Shown here in pieces: positions 51,210 through 60,188 of a DNA stretch of 64,000 nt. The position numbers and the translations under genes are program-made. The stretch spans positions 62,001-126,000 of the forward strand of contig NZ_SAYT01000005.1 in assembly GCF_004296575.1 (NCBI RefSeq), written 5' to 3'. Source of the stretch: Dyella amyloliquefaciens. GTDB taxonomy: Bacteria > Pseudomonadota > Gammaproteobacteria > Xanthomonadales > Rhodanobacteraceae. Numbering within the stretch: position 1 is the first letter of the stretch; each line of letters opens with the position of its first letter. Under the pieces are notes generated by a model, which did not search any database, was not told the DNA's origin, and worked only from the letters and a program-made list of their open reading frames with translations.

Positions 51210-51502
51210 ACACGGTCACCCGATGCGCGGCAAAGCGCCTCAGGAACTTGGAGGCAAAAAAGTCGTCTCCATATTTCATGGTGATTCGATGCGAATCGAA
51301 AGCTGTCATGTCTGCGTCGTGAAGGTCTTCCTAACGCGAAGCTGGCGGCAAAGGCGCATAGTGACCATCCCGACTTGGTGAGGAGGCCGGAAGACGCATC
51401 GAAAACACCCCCCGGGCTTTTTGAAGGTGTGTCGGCCACGACATAAGCGACCGGCGCATCGATTCCAGCCGCTCCGGCGGCATGTACCAGAGGAGGCGCA
51501 AC
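51210..51502. other. Interval between rpoN and hpf
   Basis: 293 bases without a gene. It holds a weak stem ACACC / GGTGT around a GC-rich stretch and a T-run (near 51403-51432), which may attenuate rpoN readthrough, and the strong ribosome site AGGAGG of hpf at 51491. Confidence 0.45.
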
Positions 51503-51826
51503 ATGCAAGTTCAGCTCAGCGGTCAGCAGATTGAAGTCACCCCGGCACTTCGGGACCACGTGAACAGCCGGCTCGACCGCCTCTCCCGCCTCGACGAACG
51601 AATTCTCAGTCTTAACGTCGTGCTTTCGGTGAACAAGCTGCAGCAACGTGCCGAAGGCACGCTGTACGTTTCCGGTTCCACCCTGCACGCCGAGGCCCTC
51701 GAGAATGACATGTACGTCTCCATCGACGTCCTGTTCGACAAGCTGGTGACCCAGCTGCGCAAGTACCGCGAGAAGATGTGCGACAAGCACCAACGCGCCT
51801 CGCGCGAAGAGCGCCTCTACGGCTAA
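51503..51826 (+). CDS. hpf: Ribosome hibernation promoting factor (short form)
   Basis: 107 residues with MQVQLSGQQIEVTPALRDHV at the start and ENDMYVSIDVLFDKLVTQLRKYREK in the conserved C-terminal half. It binds the 30S decoding region and promotes 100S dimers in stationary phase. The length matches the short HPF form. AGGAGG is six bases before the ATG; the upstream in-frame ATG at 51482 has no such site. Confidence 0.95.
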   Translation: MQVQLSGQQIEVTPALRDHVNSRLDRLSRLDERILSLNVVLSVNKLQQRAEGTLYVSGSTLHAEALENDMYVSIDVLFDKLVTQLRKYREKMCDKHQRASREERLYG

Positions 51827-51835
51827 ACCCATCCC

Positions 51836-51859
51836 GGCCCGCCCGCGACCGGGCGGGCC
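51836..51859 (+). terminator. Hairpin terminator after hpf
   Basis: 10-bp GC stem GGCCCGCCCG / CGGGCGGGCC with loop CGAC, followed by a pyrimidine-rich stretch that ends in TTTT. It separates hpf from hprK. Confidence 0.75.
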
Positions 51860-51968
51860 TCTCCTTCCCCGTTTTCCGTCATCCAAGGCACCTGCCGGTG
51901 CGAACTGGCACAATGTCCGTGTAGCTGCCTTGAGCCATGAGGGCTCACCATGGCGGCGCAAAGGACAG

Positions 51969-52259
51969 AGGATGCTCCGGCCTATTTCATCGGGGTGGCA
52001 TGACGCCCAGAAAGCCCGCATATCGCGGTGCATGGCGAAGGTTGGGCAGGCCGCCCTGCCAAGCCGCGCGCCGCGATATGCGGGCTTTCTGGGCGTCACC
52101 CCATCTAAACTACACAAATTATGTTGGGGCCGGTGCTGTATGGCCCCAGCTGCGCGCCGCATCGGCTCGACAGGCACTCAGCCTGCCTTCTCCGACGCAA
52201 CACGCAGCTGGGGCCATGCAGCACCGGCGACACCCCGATGAAATAGACCGGAGCATCCT
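51969..52259. repeat. 291-base nested triple inverted repeat abutting hprK
   Basis: An outer pair, 51969-51997 with 52231-52259, is complementary at 28 of 29 bases. Inside it lie two more: 52002-52028 with 52071-52097 (27 of 27) and 52131-52154 with 52203-52226 (23 of 24). Each inner loop has its own small hairpin (GGCAGG/CCTGCC; CAGGC/GCCTG). As RNA or single-stranded DNA it could fold into a three-way junction. It ends directly before the hprK TTG, and its right arm contains GGAG, the only ribosome site visible for hprK. It shares no sequence with the REP-type repeats. No gene is seen in it; ptsN, common at this place in relatives, is absent. Confidence 0.85.
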
Positions 52260-53210
52260 TTGGATCGGCTGACCGCCCGACAACTCTACGATGGTGTCCA
52301 CGAGCGCATGGCGCTGCGCTGGGTTTCCGGCATGCGCGGCGAGTCGCGGGTGCTCGAACAGGCTGCCACCACGACACGACGCCCATCCCTGATCGGGTAT
52401 CTGAACGTCATCTACCCGAACAAGATCCAGATCATCGGCACCGAGGAACTCAACTACCTCGATGGCCTGGAATCGCGCCAGCGCTGGGAGGCGATCAACA
52501 AGATCGCCGCCTACCAGCCGGTCGCGATCATCGTGACCAAGGACCAGCCCATTCCCACCGACCTGCGCGAGGTGGCCGAGGAAACCAACACGCCGTTGTG
52601 GATCAGCTCCAAGCGCGGCCACGAGCTGTTGACCTGGATGCAGTACCACCTGGCGCGCATGCTGGCGCCCAAGATCACGCTGCACGGCGTCTTCCTGGAG
52701 GTGTTCTCGATCGGCGTGCTGATCACCGGCGAGTCCGGCTCGGGCAAGAGCGAACTGGCGCTGGAACTGATCAGCCGAGGCCATCGACTGGTCGCCGACG
52801 ACGCCACCGAATTCACCCTCATCGCGCCCGATGTGATCGACGGCACCTGCCCGGAACTGCTGCAGGACCTGCTGGAAGTGCGCGGCCTGGGCGTGCTCAA
52901 CGTACGCGAGATGTTCGGCCACACCGCGGTGAAGCCGTCCAAATACCTGCGTCTGGTGATCCACCTGAAACCCTTGCGCGAGGGCGAGGACACCGACGGC
53001 CTTACCCGTCTCACCGGCGACATCGGCCATCGCGAGATCTTCGAGGTACAGGTGCCGATGATCACCATCCCGGTGGCGCCCGGCCGCAACCTCGCGGTGC
53101 TGGTCGAGGCGGCGGTGCGCAACCACGTACTCAAGAGCAAGGGCATCGACCCGGCCCAGACCTTCATCGATCGTCAGGCGCACCAGATGCGCCGACTGCC
53201 TCCCTGGTGA
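52260..53210 (+). CDS. hprK: HPr kinase/phosphorylase
   Basis: 316 residues. The N-terminal domain (about 1-130) is followed by the kinase domain with Walker A GESGSGKS (157-164), LVADDATEF and the HprK signature [16 protein letters not shown]. It phosphorylates HPr at a Ser and reverses this with phosphate. The start is TTG at 52260: an in-frame stop lies at 52239 and no other start is available between. GGAG is six bases before it, inside the right arm of the inverted repeat. Confidence 0.93.
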   Translation: MDRLTARQLYDGVHERMALRWVSGMRGESRVLEQAATTTRRPSLIGYLNVIYPNKIQIIGTEELNYLDGLESRQRWEAINKIAAYQPVAIIVTKDQPIPTDLREVAEETNTPLWISSKRGHELLTWMQYHLARMLAPKITLHGVFLEVFSIGVLITGESGSGKSELALELISRGHRLVADDATEFTLIAPDVIDGTCPELLQDLLEVRGLGVLNVREMFGHTAVKPSKYLRLVIHLKPLREGEDTDGLTRLTGDIGHREIFEVQVPMITIPVAPGRNLAVLVEAAVRNHVLKSKGIDPAQTFIDRQAHQMRRLPPW

Positions 53211-53213
53211 ACC

Positions 53214-54110
53214 ATGAGCGAGAAGACTTCCCTCCTTCCCTCTTCACCCGACGCGACGCATCTGATCGTGCTCACCGGCATGTCCGGTGGCGGCAAGACC
53301 GTGGCACTGCGCGCGCTGGAAGACCTCGAGTTCTACTGCGTCGACAACCTTCCGACGGCCCTGCTGCCGCAGCTGATGGCGACCGTGCGCCGCGATGCTG
53401 ATGAGAAGCGCCGGCATGTCGCCGTGGGCGTGGACGTACGCAATCCCGGTGAAGACCTGCGGCGCATGCCGGCCATGCTGTCCGAACTGGCGGCAGCGGG
53501 CGTGCACGCACACCTGATCTTCCTGGACAGCCGCGACGAAGTGCTGATCAAGCGCTATTCGGAAACGCGCCGGCGTCATCCGCTGTCATGGCAGGGCCTG
53601 TCCCTTGCCGACGCCATCGCCGAAGAGCGTCGCCTGCTGCGTCCGCTCGCAGCCATCGCCGACAAGGTGATCGATTCCAGCGAGCTCAACGTGCACCAGC
53701 TGCGCCGCCTGATCGCCACCGGCTACGCCGATGCCACCGAAGGCCTGACGCTGATGTTCCAGTCGTTCGCGTTCCGCCGCGGACTGCCGCTGGATGCCGA
53801 TTTCGTGTTCGACGCGCGCTGCCTGCCCAACCCCCACTGGGACCCGACGCTGCGCCCGCTCTCGGGCAAGGACGTGGCCGTGCGCGACTACCTTGATGGA
53901 CAGCCCCTGGTGGGCGAGTACCTGGCCGATACCATGCGCTGGCTCGACACCTGGCTTCCACGTTTCGAAGTGGATGATCGCAGTTACGTGACCATATCCA
54001 TCGGCTGCACGGGCGGGCGGCATCGCTCGGTCTACCTGGTGGAGAAGCTGGCGGCCCACTATCGCGCGCTGCGCAACGGCGTGCTCACCTTCCATCGTGA
54101 ACTCGAGTGA
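53214..54110 (+). CDS. rapZ: RapZ, RNase adapter/nucleotide-binding protein
   Basis: 298 residues. Walker A is GMSGGGKT (22-29) and DLEFYCVDNLPTALLPQL follows. The C-terminal domain contains SIGCTGGRHRSVYLVEKLA, the RNA/metabolite-binding region. In E. coli RapZ guides RNase E to the small RNA GlmZ and senses glucosamine 6-phosphate. It follows hprK by three bases, an arrangement typical of proteobacteria. Confidence 0.95.
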   Translation: MSEKTSLLPSSPDATHLIVLTGMSGGGKTVALRALEDLEFYCVDNLPTALLPQLMATVRRDADEKRRHVAVGVDVRNPGEDLRRMPAMLSELAAAGVHAHLIFLDSRDEVLIKRYSETRRRHPLSWQGLSLADAIAEERRLLRPLAAIADKVIDSSELNVHQLRRLIATGYADATEGLTLMFQSFAFRRGLPLDADFVFDARCLPNPHWDPTLRPLSGKDVAVRDYLDGQPLVGEYLADTMRWLDTWLPRFEVDDRSYVTISIGCTGGRHRSVYLVEKLAAHYRALRNGVLTFHRELE

Positions 54111-54153
54111 TAGCCATGCTGTCTCTATCCATTCAACGGATCGGCACGCCGTC

Positions 54154-54546
54154 ATGAGCGTTGGCGTATTGCTGATGACGCACGAGGCGGTTGGCCAGGC
54201 GCTGATTTCGGCCGCCCACCACGTGCTGCCCAAGCTGCCGCTGCAGGTGGAGGCCGTCGAGGTGCCGCCGCAGGCAGACCCGGACGTGATGCGCACGCTC
54301 ACGGCCAGGCATGCGCGGGCACTCGACCAAGGCGATGGCGTGCTGGTGCTGGCGGATCTTTATGGCGCCACGCCCTGCAACATCGGCCTGTCACTGAGTT
54401 CGCTGGGCGTACGACTGCGCTGCGTATCGGGCCTCAACCTGCCGATGCTGTTGCGTGTACTCAACTATGCGGAAAAACCGCTGGATGAACTGACTGAAAT
54501 TGCGGCCACCGGTGGCCGCGGGGGAATCTTCATCGACCATGCTTGA
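54154..54546 (+). CDS. PTS EIIA component, mannose/PTS-M type
   Basis: 130 residues. His10 in GVLLMTHEAVGQAL is the predicted phosphorylation site; LADLYGATPCNIG and NLPMLLRVLNY are also typical of EIIA-Man domains. No EIIB, EIIC or EIID gene follows, so it is probably a regulatory or orphan acceptor rather than a sugar transporter part. It overlaps ptsH by eight bases. Confidence 0.9.
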   Translation: MSVGVLLMTHEAVGQALISAAHHVLPKLPLQVEAVEVPPQADPDVMRTLTARHARALDQGDGVLVLADLYGATPCNIGLSLSSLGVRLRCVSGLNLPMLLRVLNYAEKPLDELTEIAATGGRGGIFIDHA

Positions 54547-54808
54547 ACGAGACATTGTGGTTTCCAACAAGCTCGGCCTGCACGCACGCGCGTCGGCCAA
54601 GCTGGTGCAACTGGTACAGGGCTTCAAATCGACGGTGTGGCTGGTCAGCAAGGGGCGCGAGGTCAACGCACAAAGCATCATGGGCGTCATGATGCTGGCG
54701 GCAGGCATCGGCACCCCGCTCACCGTCCGCGCGGATGGGCCGGACGAGGAGTCCGCCATCGACGCCGTGGTGAAGCTGTTCGATCGCAAGTTTGACGAAG
54801 GAGCCTGA
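54539..54808 (+). CDS. ptsH: HPr phosphocarrier protein
   Basis: 89 residues. His15 in KLGLHARASAKL is the EI-dependent phosphorylation site and Ser46 in NAQSIMGVMMLAA is the site for HprK. Both residues are present, so the protein can carry both modifications. Its start overlaps the EIIA gene by eight bases. Confidence 0.96.
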   Translation: MLERDIVVSNKLGLHARASAKLVQLVQGFKSTVWLVSKGREVNAQSIMGVMMLAAGIGTPLTVRADGPDEESAIDAVVKLFDRKFDEGA

Positions 54809-54963
54809 GTGGGGAAATTGATCGCTCGAACGTCGCACCTTGCGGCCGTATTCACGGCCCGGTTTGCTGCGTCATGCGATCTTCCCCGGACGGGATTCGA
54901 GATGCTGGCCGGATGCCGGCGTCATTCCTGGCCTGAGAGGCCATCCCGCCACGGAGGGTATGC

Positions 54964-56694
54964 ATGAGACAGATACTGGCAGGCACCACGGCAGCAAAAG
55001 GCATGGCGCTTGGCCGTGCCCGCCTGGTGCAGCCCAGCCGCTATCTGGTCGACACACGTCCGCTCGCCGAGGACGAGGTCGACACCGAACTCGCGCGATT
55101 GCATCGCGCGCTGGAAACCGCCCGGCAGGAACTGCGCGAATTGCGCGGCAAACTGCATGGCGCGCTGGCGCGCGAGGTCAACGAATTCATCGATGCGCAC
55201 AGCCTGCTGCTGGATGACCCGGAGCTGCTGCGCGGCCTGGACGATCTGGTCCGCATTGGCCACTACCGTCCAGGCGCCGCGCTGAAGAAGCAGCGCGATC
55301 GCCTCGCCGCCGTGTTCGAGGCCATGGACGACCCCTACCTGCGTTCGCGCAAGGAGGACGTCGACCAGGTGATCAGTCGCGTGATCTCCGCGCTGCAGCG
55401 GCAGACCAGCCGCGAGGAACGCAAGCTGGCCGCGCGCGTCGGCGAGATCCTGATCGCCGACACCATCGCACCGGCCGACATGGCTCACCTCGCCGGCGCC
55501 GGCCTGCTCGGTGTTGTCGCCAGCTCCGGCAGCGCGTATTCGCACAGCGCGATTCTCGCGCGCAGCCTGGACCTGCCCATGCTGGTGGGCGTGCGCGACG
55601 CGCTGTCGACCATCCACGACGACGACCTGATACTGCTCGACTCGGAACGCGGTGAAGCGGTGGTGCACCCCACCGCACAGGACCTCGCCCGTTACCGCGC
55701 CTGGCAGCGCGAGGCGGCGCAGGAAGGCCGCCGGCTTGCCACGCTCGCCAATGCCCCGACGCGCACGAGCGACGGCGTCGACGTCCGGCTGCTCGCCAAC
55801 GCGGAAATGCCCGCCGACATCGCCATGGCGCGCGCACGCGGCGCCGACGGCGTGGGTCTCTACCGTACCGAATTCCTGTTCCTGCGCCAGAAAACCCTGC
55901 CCACCGAAGACGAGCAGTTCATCGCCTATCGCGACCTGGTGCTCGGCATGGGCGGCCTTCCGGTCACCATCCGCACGCTGGATCTCGGTGCCGACAAGGC
56001 CGACGCCGCGGGCCTCGTCCTGCGCGGCGAGGACAATCCCGCATTGGGCGTGCGTGGCGTGCGTCTTTCGCTGCGCTATCCCGCCGTGTTCACCACGCAG
56101 ATCCGCGCGATCCTCCGTGCAGCCTGTTACGGACCGGTGCGCGTGCTCGTGCCGATGGTGACGCAGCCCGACGAAATGATCGCCGTGCGTACGCTGTTCA
56201 AGCTGGCACGCCAGGAACTGAAGCGCGAGAACATCGACCTGCCGGAGAAGCTGGCGCTGGGCGCGATGATCGAGGTACCTGCCGCGGCGATCAATGTCCG
56301 CGCACTGCTCGATCACTCCGACTTCCTCGCCATCGGCACCAATGACCTTGCGCAATATGTGCTCGCCGCCGATCGTGGCAACGATGCGCTGGACAACATC
56401 TACAACCCGCTGCAACCCGCCCTGCTGCGGCTGCTGGCCTACGTGATCACCGAAGGCCGCCGCGCGAAGAAACCGGTGAGCCTGTGCGGCGAGATTGGCG
56501 GCGACACCAACTTCACCGCGCTGCTGCTGGCGCTGGGACTCTGCGAGTTCAGCATGCATCCCAGCCAGTTGCTGCACGTCCGCGATCGGCTCACTGCGCT
56601 TGACCACAAGCTGCTGCGCGCCCACGCGCCACGCATCCTGCGTGCACGCACGCACGAGGAAGCCGAGGCGTTGCTGGCTTCCATCACGGACTGA
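54964..56694 (+). CDS. ptsI: PTS enzyme I
   Basis: 576 residues, usual EI length. The active His is His194 in SSGSAYSHSAILARSLDLP. The PEP-binding C-terminal domain carries GADGVGLYRTEFLFL, AIGTNDLAQYVLAADRGN and SLCGEIGGD with the catalytic Cys. It passes phosphate from PEP to HPr. A 155-base gap with a small hairpin (GGCCTGAGAGGCC) separates it from ptsH. GGAGGG is eight bases before the ATG. Confidence 0.96.
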   Translation: MRQILAGTTAAKGMALGRARLVQPSRYLVDTRPLAEDEVDTELARLHRALETARQELRELRGKLHGALAREVNEFIDAHSLLLDDPELLRGLDDLVRIGHYRPGAALKKQRDRLAAVFEAMDDPYLRSRKEDVDQVISRVISALQRQTSREERKLAARVGEILIADTIAPADMAHLAGAGLLGVVASSGSAYSHSAILARSLDLPMLVGVRDALSTIHDDDLILLDSERGEAVVHPTAQDLARYRAWQREAAQEGRRLATLANAPTRTSDGVDVRLLANAEMPADIAMARARGADGVGLYRTEFLFLRQKTLPTEDEQFIAYRDLVLGMGGLPVTIRTLDLGADKADAAGLVLRGEDNPALGVRGVRLSLRYPAVFTTQIRAILRAACYGPVRVLVPMVTQPDEMIAVRTLFKLARQELKRENIDLPEKLALGAMIEVPAAAINVRALLDHSDFLAIGTNDLAQYVLAADRGNDALDNIYNPLQPALLRLLAYVITEGRRAKKPVSLCGEIGGDTNFTALLLALGLCEFSMHPSQLLHVRDRLTALDHKLLRAHAPRILRARTHEEAEALLASITD

Positions 56695-56716
56695 CCTGCC
56701 GGGACTGTTCTTTCCT

Positions 56717-56797
56717 GTAGGAGCGCACCCAGTGCGCGATCAAAGTGACTCACGGCGACAACCCGGCGCCGCGGTCGCGCACTGGGTGCGCTCCTAC
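56717..56797. repeat. Paired REP-type repeat
   Basis: Two facing 23-base units 35 bases apart, between the convergent ptsI and lysR genes. Confidence 0.85.
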
Positions 56798-56816
56798 AAG
56801 GGCGGAAGATGCCGTC

Positions 56817-57698
56817 TCAATGAGCGTTGTCCAGGAACGCTTCGATCAACGCGCCGCGGTAGCGTTGCCGGTGAAGCAACAGCGACAGCTTGCGGCGCAG
56901 GTCGAGAAACGGCGTGTGCAGCACTTTCAGGCGCCCGGCCGCGACCGCATCGATCACCGCCACCTCGGGCACACAGGCGATGCCGAGGCCGGCAATCACC
57001 GCCTGCTTGATCGCTTCGGCCTGGTCCAGCTCCAGCACCGTCTCACCCGGCGGCAGGCTCGATAACGCCCGCTCGCTGAGGCTGCGCGTCGCCGAACCCG
57101 GTTCGCGCAATACCCAGCGTGCACCCGCAAAGTCGGCGGGTTGCAGGCGGCGCTTGCGCGTAAGCGGGTGGTCGGGGGGCGCACAGACCACCAAGGCGTC
57201 ATCGCGCCAGGGACGTACTTCGAGCGAAGGGTGAGCCACCGGACCCTCCACGCAACCCAGTTCCAACGCGTGATCGAGCATGGCCGCGACGATGCCCGCC
57301 GTGTTGGAAACCCGCAGGCGCACCGACACATGCGGATGCGTGCGCACGAAATCGCCCAGCAACTCCCCCACGCGGTAATTGCCCACGGTGTTGCTGGCGC
57401 CGACACGCAGTTCGCCACCGAGCTCGTCCGCGCCGCCGCTGCCGACGCGACCGAATTCGGCATAACGCTCCAGCAGCTCCTGCGCCAGGGGCAGCAGTTC
57501 GCGGCCGCGCGTATTGATCCGCAGGCGCCCGCGCTCGCGGGCGAACAAGGGAGCATCCAGCTGTCGCTCCATCTCCGCCAGCGCCATGCTCGCCGCAGGC
57601 TGGGTGAGATGCAGCGCCTCGGCGGCGGCACGCACGCTGCCCAGGCGTGCGATCTGCACGAACACCTCGAGCTGGCGCGGGCTGATGTTTACCATCAT
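56817..57698 (-). CDS. LysR-type regulator (YeiE-like)
   Basis: 293 residues. A winged helix-turn-helix (about 1-62; VFVQIARLGSVRAAAEALHLTQPAAS) is followed by a LysR substrate-binding domain. It is divergent from a YeiH-type exporter, as yeiE is in E. coli, which suggests it controls that gene and is autoregulated. Starts at 57698, 57695-in-frame codons and a TTG at 57701 are close alternatives; ATG 57698 is chosen. Confidence 0.92.
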   Translation of the reverse strand: MMVNISPRQLEVFVQIARLGSVRAAAEALHLTQPAASMALAEMERQLDAPLFARERGRLRINTRGRELLPLAQELLERYAEFGRVGSGGADELGGELRVGASNTVGNYRVGELLGDFVRTHPHVSVRLRVSNTAGIVAAMLDHALELGCVEGPVAHPSLEVRPWRDDALVVCAPPDHPLTRKRRLQPADFAGARWVLREPGSATRSLSERALSSLPPGETVLELDQAEAIKQAVIAGLGIACVPEVAVIDAVAAGRLKVLHTPFLDLRRKLSLLLHRQRYRGALIEAFLDNAH

Positions 57699-57704
57699 CA
57701 AATC

Positions 57705-57723
57705 TTATTACATGAATCAATAA
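57705..57723. promoter_or_regulatory. Putative LysR-type operator (TTATT-N9-AATAA)
   Basis: TTATTACATGAATCAATAA is an inverted repeat with the T-N11-A layout of LysR sites. It is in an AT-rich 83-base gap between the divergent lysR and yeiH genes. Confidence 0.6.
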
Positions 57724-57781
57724 TTCCAAATTTTCCTGATTGACATGCAGGCGGACAATGGCGCCATTGCAGGAGACCACC

Positions 57782-58807
57782 ATGAGCACCACCACCACTG
57801 CCGCTGCCTCAACACCCTCGCTGTCCCAGCGGCTCCCAGGCCTGGTGCTGGCGATTGCCATCGCGGTGGTGGCACTGGGGCTGGGTCGAACCCTGCCGCT
57901 GATCGGCGGTCCGGTGTTCGGCATCGTGCTCGGCATCCTGGTGCGCAACCTGGTGTCCCCGGGTGCTACCTACACGCCTGGCATCCAGTTCGCGGGCAAG
58001 CAGGTGCTGCAGTGGTCGATCATCGCCCTCGGCTTCGGCCTGAGCCTGGATCAGGTGGCGAAGACGGGACTGGAATCGCTCTCGGTGACACTGGTGACGA
58101 TGACCGTGGCCTTTCTCGCTGCCTGGCTGCTCGGTCGCGCGCTTGGCGTGCACGACAAGCTGAAGATCCTGATCGGCGTGGGCACGGCGATCTGTGGCGG
58201 CTCGGCTATCGCGGCGGTCACGCCCATCATCAAGCCGGACGAACACGACACCGCGTTCGCGATCTCGACCATCTTCCTGTTCAACCTGGTGGCAGTGCTG
58301 CTCTTCCCGCTGCTGGGCCACCTGCTGCACCTCTCCGACCTCGGCTTCGGCCTGTGGGCGGGCACGGCGATCAACGACACCTCGTCGGTGGTGGCGGCGG
58401 GCTACAGCTTCAGCAAGCAGGCCGGCGATTACGCCACCATCGTCAAGCTCACCCGTGCCACGCTGATCATCCCGATCTGCCTGGTACTCGCCTTCGCTAC
58501 CGCGTGGAAGCAGAAGAAGCAGGGCGCGACCGATTTCAGCCTGCGCCGCATCTTCCCTTGGTTCATCCTGTGGTTCCTGGTGGCGTCGGCGGTGCGTACG
58601 GCCGGCCTGGTGCCTGTGGCGATCCAGCCGGTGCTCCACATGGCCGCCGAGTTCCTGATCATCGTGGCGCTGACCGCCATCGGCCTCTCGGCCAACCTGC
58701 GCAAGATGGCCTCGACCGGCGCTCGCCCGATCCTGCTCGGCCTGGGTGTATGGGCTGCGGTGTCGGTCAGCAGCCTGGTGGTGCAGCTGGTGATCGGACA
58801 GCTCTGA
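57782..58807 (+). CDS. yeiH: YeiH-family putative sulfate/anion exporter
   Basis: 341 residues with about ten membrane segments. Family motifs include GIQFAGKQVLQWSIIALGF, GTAICGGSAIAAVTPII and GTAINDTSSVVAAGYSF. The UPF0324/YeiH family is annotated as putative sulfate exporters on limited evidence; the ion carried here is unknown. Divergent from its likely LysR regulator. Confidence 0.92.
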   Translation: MSTTTTAAASTPSLSQRLPGLVLAIAIAVVALGLGRTLPLIGGPVFGIVLGILVRNLVSPGATYTPGIQFAGKQVLQWSIIALGFGLSLDQVAKTGLESLSVTLVTMTVAFLAAWLLGRALGVHDKLKILIGVGTAICGGSAIAAVTPIIKPDEHDTAFAISTIFLFNLVAVLLFPLLGHLLHLSDLGFGLWAGTAINDTSSVVAAGYSFSKQAGDYATIVKLTRATLIIPICLVLAFATAWKQKKQGATDFSLRRIFPWFILWFLVASAVRTAGLVPVAIQPVLHMAAEFLIIVALTAIGLSANLRKMASTGARPILLGLGVWAAVSVSSLVVQLVIGQL

Positions 58808-58881
58808 GCATTGCCCCTCACCGCGTCGACGCGGCAAACTCGGGCCTCCGCCTTTCGCAGGCACGTCCAAGGGAATGTGGC

Positions 58882-59718
58882 ATGGACGCCATGTGGCGAA
58901 GATTGTGCATTGCCTGGCTCGCGCTGCTACTGGCCTCGACGGCCATGGCCTCCGCCAGCGACGAGGCGGAACAGCGCGTACTGTTTGTCGGCAACAGCCT
59001 GACCTATGTAAACAGCCTTCCGCTGATCTTCGAGCTCACCGTCCAGGCGCAGGGCGGCTCACCGCGTTTCCGCGCCGACATGTATGTCCGCGGCGGCGCA
59101 AGGCTCGGCGAGCTGGAACAGGAACCCGAGCTACGCAAGCTGCTTGATTCGGGTGTCTATCGGGTCGTGGTGCTGCAGGAACGCGGCGGTGACGCGCTAT
59201 GCCTGCGCCAGGGCAGTGAAACCGATGACGGTGCGCGCAAGCGCTGCGAACAGATGACGGCCGCACATGTCGGCCTCGCGCGACGCGCGCGCGAACACGG
59301 CGCGCGCGTGATGTACATGGGCACCTACCAATCCAGCCCACAGTTTTCCGCAATGCTGGTGCGCGCCGAGTCCGCACTCGGGAAACAGATGGGCGCACCC
59401 GTGCTGGAAGTGAGCGAGACACTGCGCAAGCTGCAATCGCGGCATCCGGACTATCCCTGGCTGTTCAGCGACAACGCGCACCCCGGCATTGCCACAACGA
59501 CACTGATGGCGTTGCGCGTCTACCAGGCGCTTGAACCCAACGCGCCGATCCGACCGTATGCGCTGTGCACGGCGAGCAACCTTTACACCACTCGGCTGGG
59601 CGAGCACGCTTTCGTACAGCACGACAAGCTCAGCGCAGCGACTGGCCCGGCGCGATGCCTGCTGAGCGAGGCGCAGACACGCTCGATCATCGACGCCTTG
59701 TCGGTGCCCAAGGGCTGA
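58882..59718 (+). CDS. SGNH-hydrolase-like secreted protein
   Basis: 278 residues. A signal peptide (about 1-26, AMASASD) is followed by VLFVGNSLTYVN, the block I Ser motif of SGNH esterases. FSDNAHPG near residue 195 supplies the DxxH block V, and YQSSPQF may be the oxyanion part. It likely cleaves an ester in the periplasm; the substrate is unknown. It follows yeiH by 74 bases and precedes the GFA gene by 19. Confidence 0.82.
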   Translation: MDAMWRRLCIAWLALLLASTAMASASDEAEQRVLFVGNSLTYVNSLPLIFELTVQAQGGSPRFRADMYVRGGARLGELEQEPELRKLLDSGVYRVVVLQERGGDALCLRQGSETDDGARKRCEQMTAAHVGLARRAREHGARVMYMGTYQSSPQFSAMLVRAESALGKQMGAPVLEVSETLRKLQSRHPDYPWLFSDNAHPGIATTTLMALRVYQALEPNAPIRPYALCTASNLYTTRLGEHAFVQHDKLSAATGPARCLLSEAQTRSIIDALSVPKG

Positions 59719-59737
59719 GCCGGCCAAGGAGCCACGC

Positions 59738-60157
59738 ATGCTGATCGAAGGACGCTGCCATTGCGGCAATATCATTTTCTCGCTGCGATGGGAGCCCGAT
59801 CCCGAGGAGATTCCCGCCCGCGCCTGCGATTGCTCCTTCTGCACGAAGCACCAGGGTGTGTGGACGTCCTGTCCGGATGGCCATTTGCGTGTTTCGGTGC
59901 AGGACGCCGCCCGGGTATCGCGCTATGCCTTCGGTACGCGTACGGCGGAGTTCCACGTGTGCGCACGCTGCGGCGTGATCCCGCTGGTCACCAGCGCCAT
60001 CGATGGCAATCTCTATGCAGTGGTCAACGTCAACGCGCTGGAAGGCATCGAACCCTCTCGCTTGAAACGCAGTGCGGCGAGCTTCGGTGAAGAGGAGGCA
60101 GGCGTACGCCTCGCGCGTCGCCAGCGTTACTGGATCAAGAACGTGGAATTCGCCTGA
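59738..60157 (+). CDS. GFA/CENP-V family zinc protein
   Basis: 139 residues. Zinc ligands are in CHCGNIIF, CDCSFCTKH and CARCGVIPL, the pattern of the glutathione-dependent formaldehyde-activating family. Most members have no proven role in formaldehyde metabolism. It probably shares a transcript with the SGNH gene. Confidence 0.9.
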   Translation: MLIEGRCHCGNIIFSLRWEPDPEEIPARACDCSFCTKHQGVWTSCPDGHLRVSVQDAARVSRYAFGTRTAEFHVCARCGVIPLVTSAIDGNLYAVVNVNALEGIEPSRLKRSAASFGEEEAGVRLARRQRYWIKNVEFA

Positions 60158-60188
60158 GCATGGCACGGACCACGCGCCGTTCCGCTCA

